A DNA stretch of 64,000 nucleotides from Streptomyces marianii (lineage in GTDB: Bacteria; Actinomycetota; Actinomycetes; Streptomycetales; Streptomycetaceae). A program made the position numbers and the translations under genes. Shown in pieces: positions 19,747 to 29,874 of this stretch. Below the pieces are notes generated by a model. It did not search any database and was not told the origin of the DNA. It saw only the letters and a program-made list of their open reading frames with translations. Each line of letters opens with the position of its first letter. Positions within the stretch are counted from its first letter, which is position 1. The stretch spans positions 6,995,001 to 7,059,000 of the forward strand of contig NZ_VAWE01000001.1 of assembly GCF_005795905.1 (NCBI RefSeq), in the 5' to 3' direction.

Positions 19747-20619
19747 TCACGAGTAGGTGTAGAAACCCGAGCCCGTCTTCCGGCCGAGGCGCCCCGCGTC
19801 CACCATCCGCTGAAGCAGGGGCGGAGCGGCGTACAGCGGCTCCTTGAACTCGGTGTACATGGAGTCGGCCACCGAGGCGACCGTGTCCAGCCCGATCAGG
19901 TCCGACAGCTTCAGCGGCCCCATCGGGTGGGCGCAGCCGAGCTCCATGCCGTTGTCGATGTCCTCCCGGCTGGCGATCCCCGACTCGAACATCCGGATCG
20001 CCGAGAGCAGGTACGGGATGAGCAGGGCGTTCACCACGAAGCCCGAGCGGTCCTGGGCGCGGATGGCGTGCTTGGCCAGCACCTGCTCCACCACGGCCTC
20101 GGAGCGCTTGATCGTCTCCTCCGACGTGGTCAGTGCCGGGATCAGCTCGACGAGCTTCTGCACCGGTGCCGGGTTGAAGAAGTGGATGCCGATGACCTGG
20201 TCGGGGCGGGAGGTCGCGACGGCCAGCTTCACCAGCGGGATCGACGAGGTGTTGGAGGCCAGGATGGCGTCCCGGCTGGTCACCACCTGGTCCAGAACCT
20301 GGAAGATCTCGGTCTTGACCTGCTCGTTCTCCACGACCGCCTCGATGACGAGGTCGCGGTCGGCGAACTCCCCCAGGTCGGTGGTGAAGGTCAGCCGCTC
20401 CAGCGTCGCGCGGTGCTCCTCCTCGCTGATCTTGCCGCGCTCGGCAGCCTTCGCGAGGGAGTTGTACAGTCGCGTCCGGCCGATCTCCAGGGCTTCGCCG
20501 GTGGTCTCGGCGACCTTGACCTCGAGTCCGCTGCGGGCGCACACCTCGGCGATGCCGGCGCCCATCTGGCCACAGCCCACCACTCCGACGCGGGATACGC
20601 CGGCCACAGTGTCGGTCAC
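19747..20619 (-). CDS. 3-hydroxyacyl-CoA (3-hydroxybutyryl-CoA) dehydrogenase
   Basis: 290-residue NAD-dependent enzyme that interconverts 3-hydroxyacyl-CoA and 3-oxoacyl-CoA in beta-oxidation or butyrate/PHB metabolism. It has the Rossmann motif GCGQMGAGIAEV, a DLVIEAVVEN strand, and the catalytic His-Glu pair in IGIHFFNPAP with the helical C-terminal domain (GPLKLSDLIGLD). The length is that of stand-alone enzymes. Start GTG at 20619 follows GAAAGG; the open frame reaches further up without support. It stands alone, head to head with the GH10-like gene. Confidence 0.93.
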   Translation of the reverse strand: MTDTVAGVSRVGVVGCGQMGAGIAEVCARSGLEVKVAETTGEALEIGRTRLYNSLAKAAERGKISEEEHRATLERLTFTTDLGEFADRDLVIEAVVENEQVKTEIFQVLDQVVTSRDAILASNTSSIPLVKLAVATSRPDQVIGIHFFNPAPVQKLVELIPALTTSEETIKRSEAVVEQVLAKHAIRAQDRSGFVVNALLIPYLLSAIRMFESGIASREDIDNGMELGCAHPMGPLKLSDLIGLDTVASVADSMYTEFKEPLYAAPPLLQRMVDAGRLGRKTGSGFYTYS

Positions 20620-20786
20620 ATCGTGCCTTTCGCTGATCTCGGTGCGGCGGGCCCCGTATGGTTCCGGCGCCCGCCTCGACGCCACGACGTTACTCCGCCG
20701 GTGCGTGTGGACGGGTGCCCGGGGCGGGCATGCTGTGCGCGGACGCCCGCGAACGCGCGGCGCACGGCGGTGCGGAGGCTCGGTAC

Positions 20787-22037
20787 ATGACCCGGCATAT
20801 GAGGCAGATCACTCGGCGGGGATTCGTCACGGCGGCCGGCGCACTCGCCGCGCTGGGCATGGCGGCGGACGCGGCCGCGGTGCCCTCCCGGGCCCGCCGG
20901 CGGGGCTGCCCCCAGGAGTTCCGGGGGATGTGGGTGGCCACGGTCGCCAACCGCGACTGGCCCTCCCGGCCCGGACTGACCGCGGCCCGGCAGCGTTCGG
21001 AGCTGCTGGGCCTGCTCGACCGCGCGGTGGCCTGCCGACTGAACACCGTGATCCTCCAGGTGCGGCCGACCGCCGACGCGCTGTGGCCCTCCCCGTACGA
21101 GCCGTGGTCCGCGTATCTGACCGGTGTGCAGGGACGGAACCCGGGGTGGGACCCGCTGGGCACCGCCGTCACCGAGGCCCATGCGCGCGGACTGGAGCTG
21201 CACGCCTGGTTCAACCCCTACCGGGTCGCCGGCCACACCGACCTCGGCCGTCTCGCGGCGAACCATCCGGCCCGCCGGCACCCCGAATGGGTGCTTCCGT
21301 ACGGTGGAAAGCTCTACTACAACCCCGGTCTCCCGGAGGTCAGGGCCTTCGTGCAGGACGCGATGCTGCACGCGGTCGGGCGCTATCCCGTCGACGCGGT
21401 CCACTGGGACGACTACTTCTACCCCTATCCGGTCGCGGGCCAGGTCTTCGACGACGACGACGCGTACCGGCGGTACGGCGGGGGGTACGTGGACAAGGCC
21501 GCGTGGCGCCGCAGCAATATCGATCTGCTGGTGCGGGAGACGGCCGCACGCATCAGGCGCATCGACCCCGGGATCCGTTTCGGCGTCAGCCCGTTCGGGG
21601 TCTGGCGCAACTCCTCCACCGACCCGCTCGGCTCCGCCACGCGGGCGGGCGTGGAGACGTACGACGACCTCCACGCCGACACCCGGAAGTGGGTCCGCCA
21701 GGGCTGGATCGACTATGTGATCCCGCAGCTGTACTGGAACATCGGTTTCGCGGCCGCCGACTACGCGAAGCTGGTGCCCTGGTGGGCCGAGGTGGCCCGG
21801 GGCACCGGCGTGGACCTGTTCGTCGGAGAGGCGCTCTACAAGGCCGGCGATCCCGCTCAGCCCGCCGCCTGGCAGGACCCGGCCGAACTCTCCCGGCACC
21901 TCAGCCTCGCCTGCCGCCACCCGGAGGTGCGCGGCCACTGCTTCTTCGCGGCGAAGGAGGTCGTCGCGGACCGGATCGGCGCCATGGCCAGGGTGGTGAC
22001 CGACCACTATCCGACCCGGGTCCGGCCGCCGCGCTGA
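20787..22037 (+). CDS. Tat-exported GH10-like (DUF187-type) glycoside hydrolase family protein
   Basis: 416-residue secreted protein. The N-terminus has a twin-arginine signal (TRRGFVTAAG, then a hydrophobic stretch ending near DAAA). The mature part matches the family-10-like glycosyl hydrolase barrel of the DUF187/YngK group: EFRGMWVATVANRDWPS, NTVILQVRPTADALWPS, WFNPYRVA, the acidic strand VHWDDYFYPYP, and GVSPFGVWRN. Members act on cell-wall or polysaccharide glycans, but the bond cut is not known. ATG 20787 has GGAGG 8 nt upstream; an in-frame ATG at 20799 is possible. It is convergent with the DUF1918 gene. Confidence 0.88.
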   Translation: MTRHMRQITRRGFVTAAGALAALGMAADAAAVPSRARRRGCPQEFRGMWVATVANRDWPSRPGLTAARQRSELLGLLDRAVACRLNTVILQVRPTADALWPSPYEPWSAYLTGVQGRNPGWDPLGTAVTEAHARGLELHAWFNPYRVAGHTDLGRLAANHPARRHPEWVLPYGGKLYYNPGLPEVRAFVQDAMLHAVGRYPVDAVHWDDYFYPYPVAGQVFDDDDAYRRYGGGYVDKAAWRRSNIDLLVRETAARIRRIDPGIRFGVSPFGVWRNSSTDPLGSATRAGVETYDDLHADTRKWVRQGWIDYVIPQLYWNIGFAAADYAKLVPWWAEVARGTGVDLFVGEALYKAGDPAQPAAWQDPAELSRHLSLACRHPEVRGHCFFAAKEVVADRIGAMARVVTDHYPTRVRPPR

Positions 22038-22058
22038 ACCCCGGGCCCGGGACTCGGA

Positions 22059-22253
22059 TCAGGACTGCTGGCGGTGGCGTACGACGCAGTCGGGGCCGGG
22101 TGACATCAGGCACTCGTGACCGTCGTCCTCGAACCGGACGCGGTAGGGCGGGGTGCCCTTGTCCCCGAGTACCTCGACGACTTCGGCCGTCCGGTCGTGC
22201 TGACCGACGACACGGCCGTGCACGAGCAGCTTGTCTCCCACACTCGCTTCCAT
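22059..22253 (-). CDS. DUF1918 domain small protein
   Basis: 64-residue protein matching DUF1918: VGDKLLVHGRVVG, then a central EVVEVLG strand and YRVRFEDDGHE. It looks like a small SH3-like beta barrel. The start has a strong AAGGAGG about 9 nt upstream. Common in actinobacteria with unknown function. It is separated by only about 20 bp from the convergent GH10-like gene. Confidence 0.85.
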   Translation of the reverse strand: MEASVGDKLLVHGRVVGQHDRTAEVVEVLGDKGTPPYRVRFEDDGHECLMSPGPDCVVRHRQQS

Positions 22254-22318
22254 CCTGCCTGACCTCCTTGACGGGGGTTGACGGTATTCAGAGTCTACGT
22301 CCCGATGTATGACTTGTG

Positions 22319-23278
22319 TCACCCTCGGATGCTCGTCCGCTGGGTGACCGCGATGCAGACGAGAACGGCGACGGCGGCGACCGGAGCGGTGGGGGAGAGG
22401 GGCTCCGCGAGCAGCAGCACGGACCAGACGAGGGTGAGCAGCGGCTGGGCGAGTTGCAGCTGACTGGCCCTGGCGATGCCGATCGCCGCCATACCGCGGT
22501 ACCAGACCCAGAGCCCGAAGAAGGTCGATCCCGCGGCCACCCAGAGCAGCCCGGCGAGCCCCTGCACGCTCGGCCGTACCGGTTCGGCCATCAGGGCGAA
22601 CGCCGACCCCACGAGGCCGAGCGGCAGGCACATCACCAGGGCCCAGCCGACCACCTGCCAGCCCGGCATCAGCCGGGCGAGCCGGCCGCCCTCCGTGTAG
22701 CCCGCGGCACAGACCAGCAGTGCCCCGAACAGATACAGGTCCCCGGTCGAGACGGTGCCGCCGCTCTGGGTCAGGGTGAACCCCAGCACCACGGCCGCAC
22801 CGGCGAGGGCAGCCGCCCAGAACGTCCGGGACGGCCTGCGGCCCGTGCGCACGGCGGCGAAGGCGGCGGTCGTCAGCGGCAGCAGACCGACGACCACCGC
22901 GGCGTGCGACGTGGTCGACGTCCGCAGCGCGAGGGTCGTGAGGAGCGGGAAGCCGACGACCACTCCGCCGGCGACCACCAGGAGGGAACCCCGGTGGCGC
23001 CGCTCGGGCAGCGGAGCCCGGAGCGCGAGCAGAAAGCTTCCCGCGACGACGGCGGCGAGGACGCTCCGTACGCCGACCAGCGACCAGGGCCCGAAGGACT
23101 CCAGTCCCCAGACCGTGGACGGGAACGTGAGGGAGAAGGCGACGACGCCGAGCGACGCGAGCAGGGTGCCGCGCCGGGAGCCGTGCCGGGCCGCCGCTGC
23201 CGAGGTGCACGGCCCCTGCGGCGGCGGATCGGTGACCGCTACCGCGTCGCCCGCAGTAGCGCTATTCTGTACTCTCAT
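22319..23278 (-). CDS. EamA/DMT-family transporter
   Basis: 319-residue inner-membrane transporter with about ten predicted helices in two EamA repeats, typical of drug/metabolite exporters. The N-terminal 35 residues are polar. The start is ATG on the minus strand at 23278; it overlaps by two bases the ATG of the divergent MocR gene at 23277. TACGCT at 23289-23284 (read on the minus strand) lies 5 bp before the start, so a leaderless mRNA is likely. MocR-type regulators often control such a neighbouring exporter; the substrate is unknown. Confidence 0.88.
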   Translation of the reverse strand: MRVQNSATAGDAVAVTDPPPQGPCTSAAAARHGSRRGTLLASLGVVAFSLTFPSTVWGLESFGPWSLVGVRSVLAAVVAGSFLLALRAPLPERRHRGSLLVVAGGVVVGFPLLTTLALRTSTTSHAAVVVGLLPLTTAAFAAVRTGRRPSRTFWAAALAGAAVVLGFTLTQSGGTVSTGDLYLFGALLVCAAGYTEGGRLARLMPGWQVVGWALVMCLPLGLVGSAFALMAEPVRPSVQGLAGLLWVAAGSTFFGLWVWYRGMAAIGIARASQLQLAQPLLTLVWSVLLLAEPLSPTAPVAAVAVLVCIAVTQRTSIRG

Positions 23279-23289
23279 GCAAGAGCGTA
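23263..23289. promoter_or_regulatory. overlapping divergent -10 elements around shared start codons
   Basis: TATTCT (23263-23268) is 8 bp before the plus-strand ATG at 23277. TACGCT on the minus strand (23289-23284) is 5 bp before the minus-strand ATG at 23278. Each promoter lies inside the other gene's coding sequence, so there is no intergenic DNA at all. Confidence 0.5.
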
Positions 23290-24722
23290 GCAGTGTCGCC
23301 GATCTGGTGAGATCCCTGAAAGGGGACCTCAACCGCTACTCACCCGGTGAGAAGCTGCCATCGAGTCGGGCACTGGTCGAACGGCACCGTGTCTCACCCG
23401 TCACGGTCTCCCGCGCCCTGGCCCGGCTCGCCGCCGAGGGGCTCGTCGTCACCCGCCCGGGAGCCGGGGCCTTCCGGGCGCAGCCGAGGACGGATCCCGC
23501 CACCGTCGACACCTCCTGGCAGGAGGTCGCGCTCAGCGCGGACGCCGCCGAGGCCGTCCCCCGTGCCGTGGACGCCGCCGGCGTGCTCGTCACACTCGCC
23601 GCGCCCCCGCCCGGCGTCATCGAGTTCAACGGCGGCTATCTGCACCCCTCTCTCCAGCCCGAGCGGGCGATGGCCGCCGCGCTCGCCCGTGCCGGCCGGC
23701 GCCCCGGCGCCTGGGGCCGTCCCCCGACCGACGGGCTGCCCGAACTCCGCGACTGGTTCGCCCGCGGCATCGGCCCGGGCTTCACCGCCGCCGAGGTGCT
23801 GGTGACCGCCGGTGGCCAGTCCGCGCTCACCACCGCCCTGCGCGCCCTCGCCCCGCCCGGCACGCCGGTACTCGTGGAGTCGCCCACCTACCCGGGGATG
23901 CTGGCCATCGCCCGGGCCGCGGGGCTGCGGCCCGTGCCGGTGCCCGCCGAACCCGCCCACGGCGTCCGCCCCGACCTCCTCGCCGAGGCCTTTCGCGCGA
24001 CCGGCGCCCGGATCTTCGTCACCCAGCCGCTCTTCCAGAATCCGACCGGGGCCGTGCTCGCCCCCGACCGCCGCGGTGAGGTGCTGGGGATCGCCCGCGC
24101 CGCCGGGGCTTTCGTCGTCGAGGACGACTTTGCCCGGCGCCTGGTCCACGCCGACGCCGGCCCGCTCCCGGCCACGCTCGCCGCAGACGACCCCGCCGGA
24201 GTCGTCGTCCACGTCTGCTCCCTCACCAAGGCGACCTCCCCGAGTCTGCGCGTCGGCGCCCTCGCCGCGCGCGGACCCGTCCTGGAGCGCTTGCGGGCCA
24301 TCCACGTGGTCGACAACTTCTTCGTCCCCCGGCCCCTTCAGGAGACCGCGCTCGAACTCGTCGGTGCCCCTGCCTGGAACCGCCACCTCCGCTCGGTCGC
24401 CGCCGAGTTGAAGACCCGCCGCGACACCATGACGGCAGCCCTGCGCCTGAGGCTGCCCGAACTCGCCCTGCCGCACGTCCCGGCCGGCGGCCACCACCTC
24501 TGGCTGCGCCTGCCCGACGGAACCGACGAGACCGCTCTCGTCGCCGCGGCACTCCGCGCCGGCGTCGCCGTGGCACCGGGCCGCCCGTACTTCAGCGCCG
24601 AACCGCCGGCCGGGCACATCCGGCTGAGCTTCGCCGGTGTCGCCGGGGCGGCCGAGATCACCGAGGGGATACGGCGGCTGCGCACCGCATGCGACGAGAC
24701 CCTGGATCGCGGGACGGGCTGA
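23277..24722 (+). CDS. MocR-family (GntR-HTH plus aminotransferase) regulator
   Basis: 481-residue transcription regulator. The N-terminal GntR winged helix (residues 1-75, LPSSRALVERHRVSPVTVSR and GLVVTRPGAGAF) is fused to a class I aminotransferase-like PLP domain. The likely PLP lysine is in CSLTKATSPSLRVG, with the NPTG-type motif QPLFQNPTGAVL and a D-type motif FVVEDDFAR. Such proteins sense PLP or amino-acid ligands. It shares its start-codon bases with the divergent EamA transporter gene, which is its likely target. Confidence 0.93.
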   Translation: MQERSSVADLVRSLKGDLNRYSPGEKLPSSRALVERHRVSPVTVSRALARLAAEGLVVTRPGAGAFRAQPRTDPATVDTSWQEVALSADAAEAVPRAVDAAGVLVTLAAPPPGVIEFNGGYLHPSLQPERAMAAALARAGRRPGAWGRPPTDGLPELRDWFARGIGPGFTAAEVLVTAGGQSALTTALRALAPPGTPVLVESPTYPGMLAIARAAGLRPVPVPAEPAHGVRPDLLAEAFRATGARIFVTQPLFQNPTGAVLAPDRRGEVLGIARAAGAFVVEDDFARRLVHADAGPLPATLAADDPAGVVVHVCSLTKATSPSLRVGALAARGPVLERLRAIHVVDNFFVPRPLQETALELVGAPAWNRHLRSVAAELKTRRDTMTAALRLRLPELALPHVPAGGHHLWLRLPDGTDETALVAAALRAGVAVAPGRPYFSAEPPAGHIRLSFAGVAGAAEITEGIRRLRTACDETLDRGTG

Positions 24723-24781
24723 CGGGACGGGCCGGGCGGGCCCCGGACCGGCGGGGCGCGCGGCCGGTCGGTGAGGGTCGG

Positions 24782-25333
24782 GTGCGGGCGGCGTACGGAC
24801 CGGGTGCGGGCCCGGCCTGCGGTACGCACCGCCGGGCCCCGGGCGTCCGCGGCCCCGCCGCTGACAGCCGCCCCCGATGCTGCGAAGGTGCGGGGACGAG
24901 CGACACGACCGTCATCTCCGGCGAGTACGAGATCTCTTCCGACCCGGCCCGCCTCGACCCCGCCCGGATCCACCACTGGCTCTCGACCGACGCCTACCGG
25001 GCACTCGGCCGCAGCCGGAAGCAGCAGGACCGGGCCATTGCCGGCTCGCTCAACTTCGGGGTCTACGACCGGGCTTCCGGCGAGCTCGTCGCGTACGCGC
25101 GCGTGGTGACCGACCACGCCACCTTCGCATATCTGTGCGATGTCCACGTCGACAGGGCCGTGCGCGGCAAGGGGCTCGGCACCGGCCTGGCCGAGGCGGT
25201 GCGCGACCGTCTCGCCCCGCTCGGACTGCGGCGCGTCGTCCTCGCCACGGACGACGCGCACGGAGTCTACGAGAGGGTCGGCTTCGCCCCGCTCGCCGAC
25301 CCGGAGAAGTGGATGGCGCTCAAGCCGCTGTGA
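24782..25333 (+). CDS. GNAT N-acetyltransferase, start uncertain
   Basis: GCN5-type acetyltransferase that moves an acetyl group from acetyl-CoA to an unknown amine. The conserved part runs from about 24911: YEISSDPARLD, then VDRAVRGKGLGTGLAEAV (acetyl-CoA loop R/Q-x-x-G-x-G/A) and the C-terminal YERVGFAPL. No ATG, GTG or TTG lies in frame close to the domain start. The nearest is GTG 24782, which adds about 43 Gly/Pro/Arg-rich residues that look non-coding. The true start may be a rare codon near 24900 or may have been lost. The fold assignment is firm; the 5' end is not. Confidence 0.72.
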   Translation: MRAAYGPGAGPACGTHRRAPGVRGPAADSRPRCCEGAGTSDTTVISGEYEISSDPARLDPARIHHWLSTDAYRALGRSRKQQDRAIAGSLNFGVYDRASGELVAYARVVTDHATFAYLCDVHVDRAVRGKGLGTGLAEAVRDRLAPLGLRRVVLATDDAHGVYERVGFAPLADPEKWMALKPL

Positions 25334-25394
25334 CCGCCGTCAACGGTCAGTAACCCCTCTTGACCTGGGGAGCGTCCGGTACCACGATCCCGCC

Positions 25395-25970
25395 ATGAGT
25401 GTTCGGGTCACCCTTGTCACCGCCGCGCGTTGCGCGTCACGGCTGGCCGAGCGCTTCGACGACGACCGGCCCCTGGACCAGGCCGGCTGGTACGAGGTGC
25501 AGCTCGCCGCACCCGCGCTCGTTCCGCTGGGCGGGGCGGAACTGCGCTACTGCTCGCCGACCGCCCGCAGCCGGGCCACCGCCGACGCCCTCGGCTACGC
25601 CACGCTGGCGCAGCCCGCGCTGAGCGACTGCGACATGGGCCGGTGGCGCGGTCATACGCTTGCCGAGGTGGCGGCGGTGGAGCCGGGCGCGGTGGACGAG
25701 TGGCTCGCCGATCCGCGCTCGGCGCCGCACGGCGGCGAGCCCCTGCTGGGCTTCATCGCCCGGATAGGGGGCTGGCTCGACACCAGGCCCGCCGACGACG
25801 GGAGCTCGGTGCTGGCCGTCGCCGAGCCCGCCGTGGTCCGCGCGGCACTCGTGTACGCGCTGAAGGCGCCACCCGGGACGTACTGGAACGTGGACGTACG
25901 GCCGCTGTCCACGGTGGTGCTGACCGGCCGACCGGGCCGCTGGAACCTGCGGCTGGACACCGGCGGGTGA
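25395..25970 (+). CDS. degenerate histidine-phosphatase-fold protein
   Basis: 191-residue protein with the branch-2-like phosphoglycerate mutase layout. At the position of the nucleophilic RHG it reads TAARCAS, and the usual second His region reads VAEPAVVRA. SPTARSRATADALG, CDMGRWRG and PHGGEPLLGF keep the family frame. Both catalytic histidines therefore appear absent, so phosphatase activity is doubtful and a binding or regulatory role is possible. The start ATG at 25395 lies 61 bp after the GNAT gene. Confidence 0.75.
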   Translation: MSVRVTLVTAARCASRLAERFDDDRPLDQAGWYEVQLAAPALVPLGGAELRYCSPTARSRATADALGYATLAQPALSDCDMGRWRGHTLAEVAAVEPGAVDEWLADPRSAPHGGEPLLGFIARIGGWLDTRPADDGSSVLAVAEPAVVRAALVYALKAPPGTYWNVDVRPLSTVVLTGRPGRWNLRLDTGG

Positions 25971-26000
25971 CGCCGCGACGGTCCGCTGCCGCTGCCCGAC

Positions 26001-26219
26001 GTGATGCCGGCCAGGCGAAAGATGTCCGTGGGCGAACTCGCCGAGCGCGTGGGCATCACCCCGCCAACCCGGCGGTGCTCAAGAACGGCCGCGCCGAACC
26101 CCGCGCTGCCGCCGCCGTCCCTGGCCGACCTGCTCGACGATGACGACTGGCTCGTGGTGCGGGCGGCGGCCGCGATCCCTTCGCTGCCCCTCACCGTGAT
26201 GACCCGGCTCGTGCAGTGA
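26001..26219 (+). pseudogene. frameshifted XRE regulator remnant joined to an LRV-type fragment
   Basis: The first codons read MPARRKMSVGELAERVGITP, an excellent XRE helix-turn-helix start. The frame is then lost: the expected ANxAVLKNGRA continuation is found in another frame (ANPAVLKNGRA, about 26063-26095). The original frame runs on into LADLLDDDDWLVVRAAAAIP, which looks like a leucine-rich-variant repeat, and stops at 26219. So this seems to be a deletion/frameshift fusion of two broken genes. Expression as a 72-residue protein is possible but it would not be a working regulator. Confidence 0.65.
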
Positions 26220-26384
26220 TTCCGAGACCCGGCCCGCCCGCCCGCAGAGGGGAACGGGCCGACGAGTCCGGCCCGTCCGGGGACGCGCCCGGCGGTGCCC
26301 TCGACCGCCGCTCCGGCCGGGGTGCCGGTTCCGCCGCGGGGAACGCCTTGCCGGCGGCGACGGAGCCCGGCGGGGGGTTCGGGG

Positions 26385-27620
<1,236 letters not shown>

Positions 27621-28029
27621 GACGAGTCCTTGGAAGTCCCTGACGGGTCGGTGCCGGGCGGGCCCGTCGGCATACCGCGCCGGGAGAAACGAGGGAGGGG
27701 CGGTCGGTGGCCCCGCCGGCCCGAGGGCGGCCTGCGGGGCGCCGCATGACGACCCTGCCGTTTCCGGCACCTGGCCGGGCGACTGCCGCCCGTCCGCGAC
27801 AGGCGGGGGCAGGCCGATCCGCCGTCCGTCGTCCCCCGCGCCGAGCGGTCGTGGACGAGGGGAGCGAGGACGACCCGTCCGCCGCCTCCATCACCACCAG
27901 GATGATGGCCCGCGGCCGACTGTGCGAACGGGAGCGCGACGGAGCCCGTCCGCAGGTGGGACCGGATCACCTCCGGCCCCACCCGCCAACGGTCCGTCGG
28001 TGCGACGCCGGGTGCGGACCCGCGTGGAC
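27621..28029. other. intergenic region, no gene supported
   Basis: About 410 bp between the SGNH stop and the P450 start. Open frames here are GC shadows. It should hold the P450 promoter, but no convincing -10/-35 pair was seen. Confidence 0.5.
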
Positions 28030-29550
28030 TCAGGCGAAGCGCTGCCGCGCCGAGCCGTCGCACGGGCGCAGGCGCAGATCGCCCCTGGCGGAGGCCAGTG
28101 TCAGGCACAGGTGCTGCGCCTGCCTCGGGCTGATGGTCTCGCCCCTCAGGACGAACCGCTGGTTGGGCCCGCCGTGGCAGTTCCACAGGTGCGGCGAGGC
28201 CCCCGCCGAGTAGTCGCTGCGGGGCACGTCCAGGCATCGGTCGTGTGTGAGCGCGCTGTGCAGGGAGCCCCGTTCCCCGTCGTACCACCACTCCTGGTTG
28301 CGGCCGCCGTGGCAGTCCCAGCCACCCACGTCCGAACCGTTCGCGGTCTTCGAGCGGCCCACGTCGACGCAGCTGCCGGTCGCCCGGTTGCGCAGCGGAC
28401 GGAACATGTCGTCCCACGCGCCCTCGTAGAGCACGGGCTGTGAGGTGCTGGCCGGGTCGGCACAGCTCGCCTCGCGCCAGTCGACGGCGTACAGCTGGGT
28501 CAGGCAGGCCGCGAACGCGGCATGTCCGCGCCTGTTCGGGTGGAAGGACTGCCGGACGGAATTGGCGTTCGGGGGGAAGGGGTTGAGCAGGTCGATGTGG
28601 AGTCCCCGCGCCCACGCACTGTCCATGCACACCTCATGCCCGTGGAAGAGGCGCGAGTTGTCGAGGTAGACCGCGCCGGCCCCCCGCGCCGCTTCGCGCA
28701 TCCCGCGCTCGAACGCGGGGACGGCCTGGTCGCGGCCCCAGGCGGCGTCGGAGTCGTGACCGGTGCAGCCGCCGAGCAGCTTGCCCTTGAAGCCGGGGTT
28801 GTCGTACACGTCCGGGCCCACGGGGCTCGGGTAGCCCATGACGACGAGTTTGTAGGCGGTGTCCGCGTACCCGGCGTCGCGCATCACGGTCCGCAGGTCC
28901 CGTGCCGCTTTCTCGACCTTGGGCCGCAGTCCGTCGACCCGTGCCTGCCAGCCGGGGGCGTAGGTGGGCGCGCAGGTTCCCTTGAACAGGAACCAGTGCT
29001 TGACGCAGTCGGTCATGACGGACCCGAAGCGCAGGTCGTCGTTGGCTCCGACGACCAGCAGCACCATGGTGACGGTGGTGTTCCGTGCCTTGATGGCGAG
29101 GTGGTCGCTCTGCACGAGCTCGTCGTCGTGCTGCCTGCTGCCGCCTATCACGATGTGGCCGGTCCGGGCTCCGGAGCAGGCGAGGTTGTACGTGGTGTCG
29201 GTGGCGATACCGGTGCGGTGGATCGCCGCGTCGGGTGAGCGATGGCACCAGTTGTCGGGCCCGTTGGTGCCCCGCTCGTATATGCCGATGCCTTCCCCGG
29301 AGATCTCGCTGTCGCCGAGCGAGACGATGGAGGTCCTGCGCTCGTCGAACGGGCGCTCGGCGGGGTTGCCGTAGAGCGCTGCGGCTTCCGCCGCCCGGAT
29401 GCGCTCCAGTTCCGCAGGCAGCGGTGCCGAGACGGCCGGCCGGGTGCCGGTCCCGGCTGCCGACGCCGTGGCGGTCAGGCCGCCGAGTACGACGGCCGAG
29501 GCGACGACGGCAACGAGCGTACGTCGGAGCTTGCGTCTTCCGCGGTGCAT
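28030..29550 (-). CDS. secreted SGNH hydrolase with ricin-type lectin domain
   Basis: 506-residue exported protein. Signal peptide: RRKLRR, hydrophobic core, cleavage near ATASA (residues about 26-31). The SGNH esterase/lipase domain has block I VSLGDSEISG (nucleophilic Ser in GDSE rather than GDSL), an oxyanion block around the VVGANDD segment, and a C-terminal FHPNRRGHAAF catalytic His block. From about residue 365 a ricin-B-like beta-trefoil carbohydrate-binding domain follows, with repeated QxW-type turns (NQEWWYDG, NQRFVLRG, ARQRFA). Cysteines suggest disulfides. Likely an extracellular esterase for a glycan or lipid. An AGGAGG site precedes the ATG. Confidence 0.9.
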   Translation of the reverse strand: MHRGRRKLRRTLVAVVASAVVLGGLTATASAAGTGTRPAVSAPLPAELERIRAAEAAALYGNPAERPFDERRTSIVSLGDSEISGEGIGIYERGTNGPDNWCHRSPDAAIHRTGIATDTTYNLACSGARTGHIVIGGSRQHDDELVQSDHLAIKARNTTVTMVLLVVGANDDLRFGSVMTDCVKHWFLFKGTCAPTYAPGWQARVDGLRPKVEKAARDLRTVMRDAGYADTAYKLVVMGYPSPVGPDVYDNPGFKGKLLGGCTGHDSDAAWGRDQAVPAFERGMREAARGAGAVYLDNSRLFHGHEVCMDSAWARGLHIDLLNPFPPNANSVRQSFHPNRRGHAAFAACLTQLYAVDWREASCADPASTSQPVLYEGAWDDMFRPLRNRATGSCVDVGRSKTANGSDVGGWDCHGGRNQEWWYDGERGSLHSALTHDRCLDVPRSDYSAGASPHLWNCHGGPNQRFVLRGETISPRQAQHLCLTLASARGDLRLRPCDGSARQRFA

Positions 29551-29874
29551 GGACGTCCTCCTGTCCGTTGAACGGGTTACCGCCGGTTTCTACGGGTGGG
29601 TAAGGCCGGTGGGAACGCCGAGAACGAGACAAAAGAGGCCGGTTCGCGTCGTACGCCGTGGCCGCGGTCCACCTGTACGGTCCGACTGCGCCGTCGGGCT
29701 GGACAGTTCACGAGCCGTTGGGTAAGTGGTGTGCGCACGAGCCGACGGCACCTCGGGACGACCCTGCGGCCGCCGCTCGTCGGCGAGCGCCGGGGCGTCG
29801 CCGCACGGGGGACGACCGTGCCGGCGCACGCAGATCCCCGGGGGCCGCCGTCCGGTCCTCGCCCAAGGAGTGAG
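29551..29874. other. divergent intergenic region
   Basis: About 320 bp between the divergent SGNH and MBL genes. It should carry both promoters; none is clear by eye. A small frame at 29658-29873 was considered and rejected. Confidence 0.5.

Noticed and set aside
29658..29873. 71-codon frame just before the MBL gene as a second precursor peptide
   Set aside because: No Shine-Dalgarno, Arg/Pro-rich C-terminus typical of GC shadows, and the MBL gene has its own AAGGAG.
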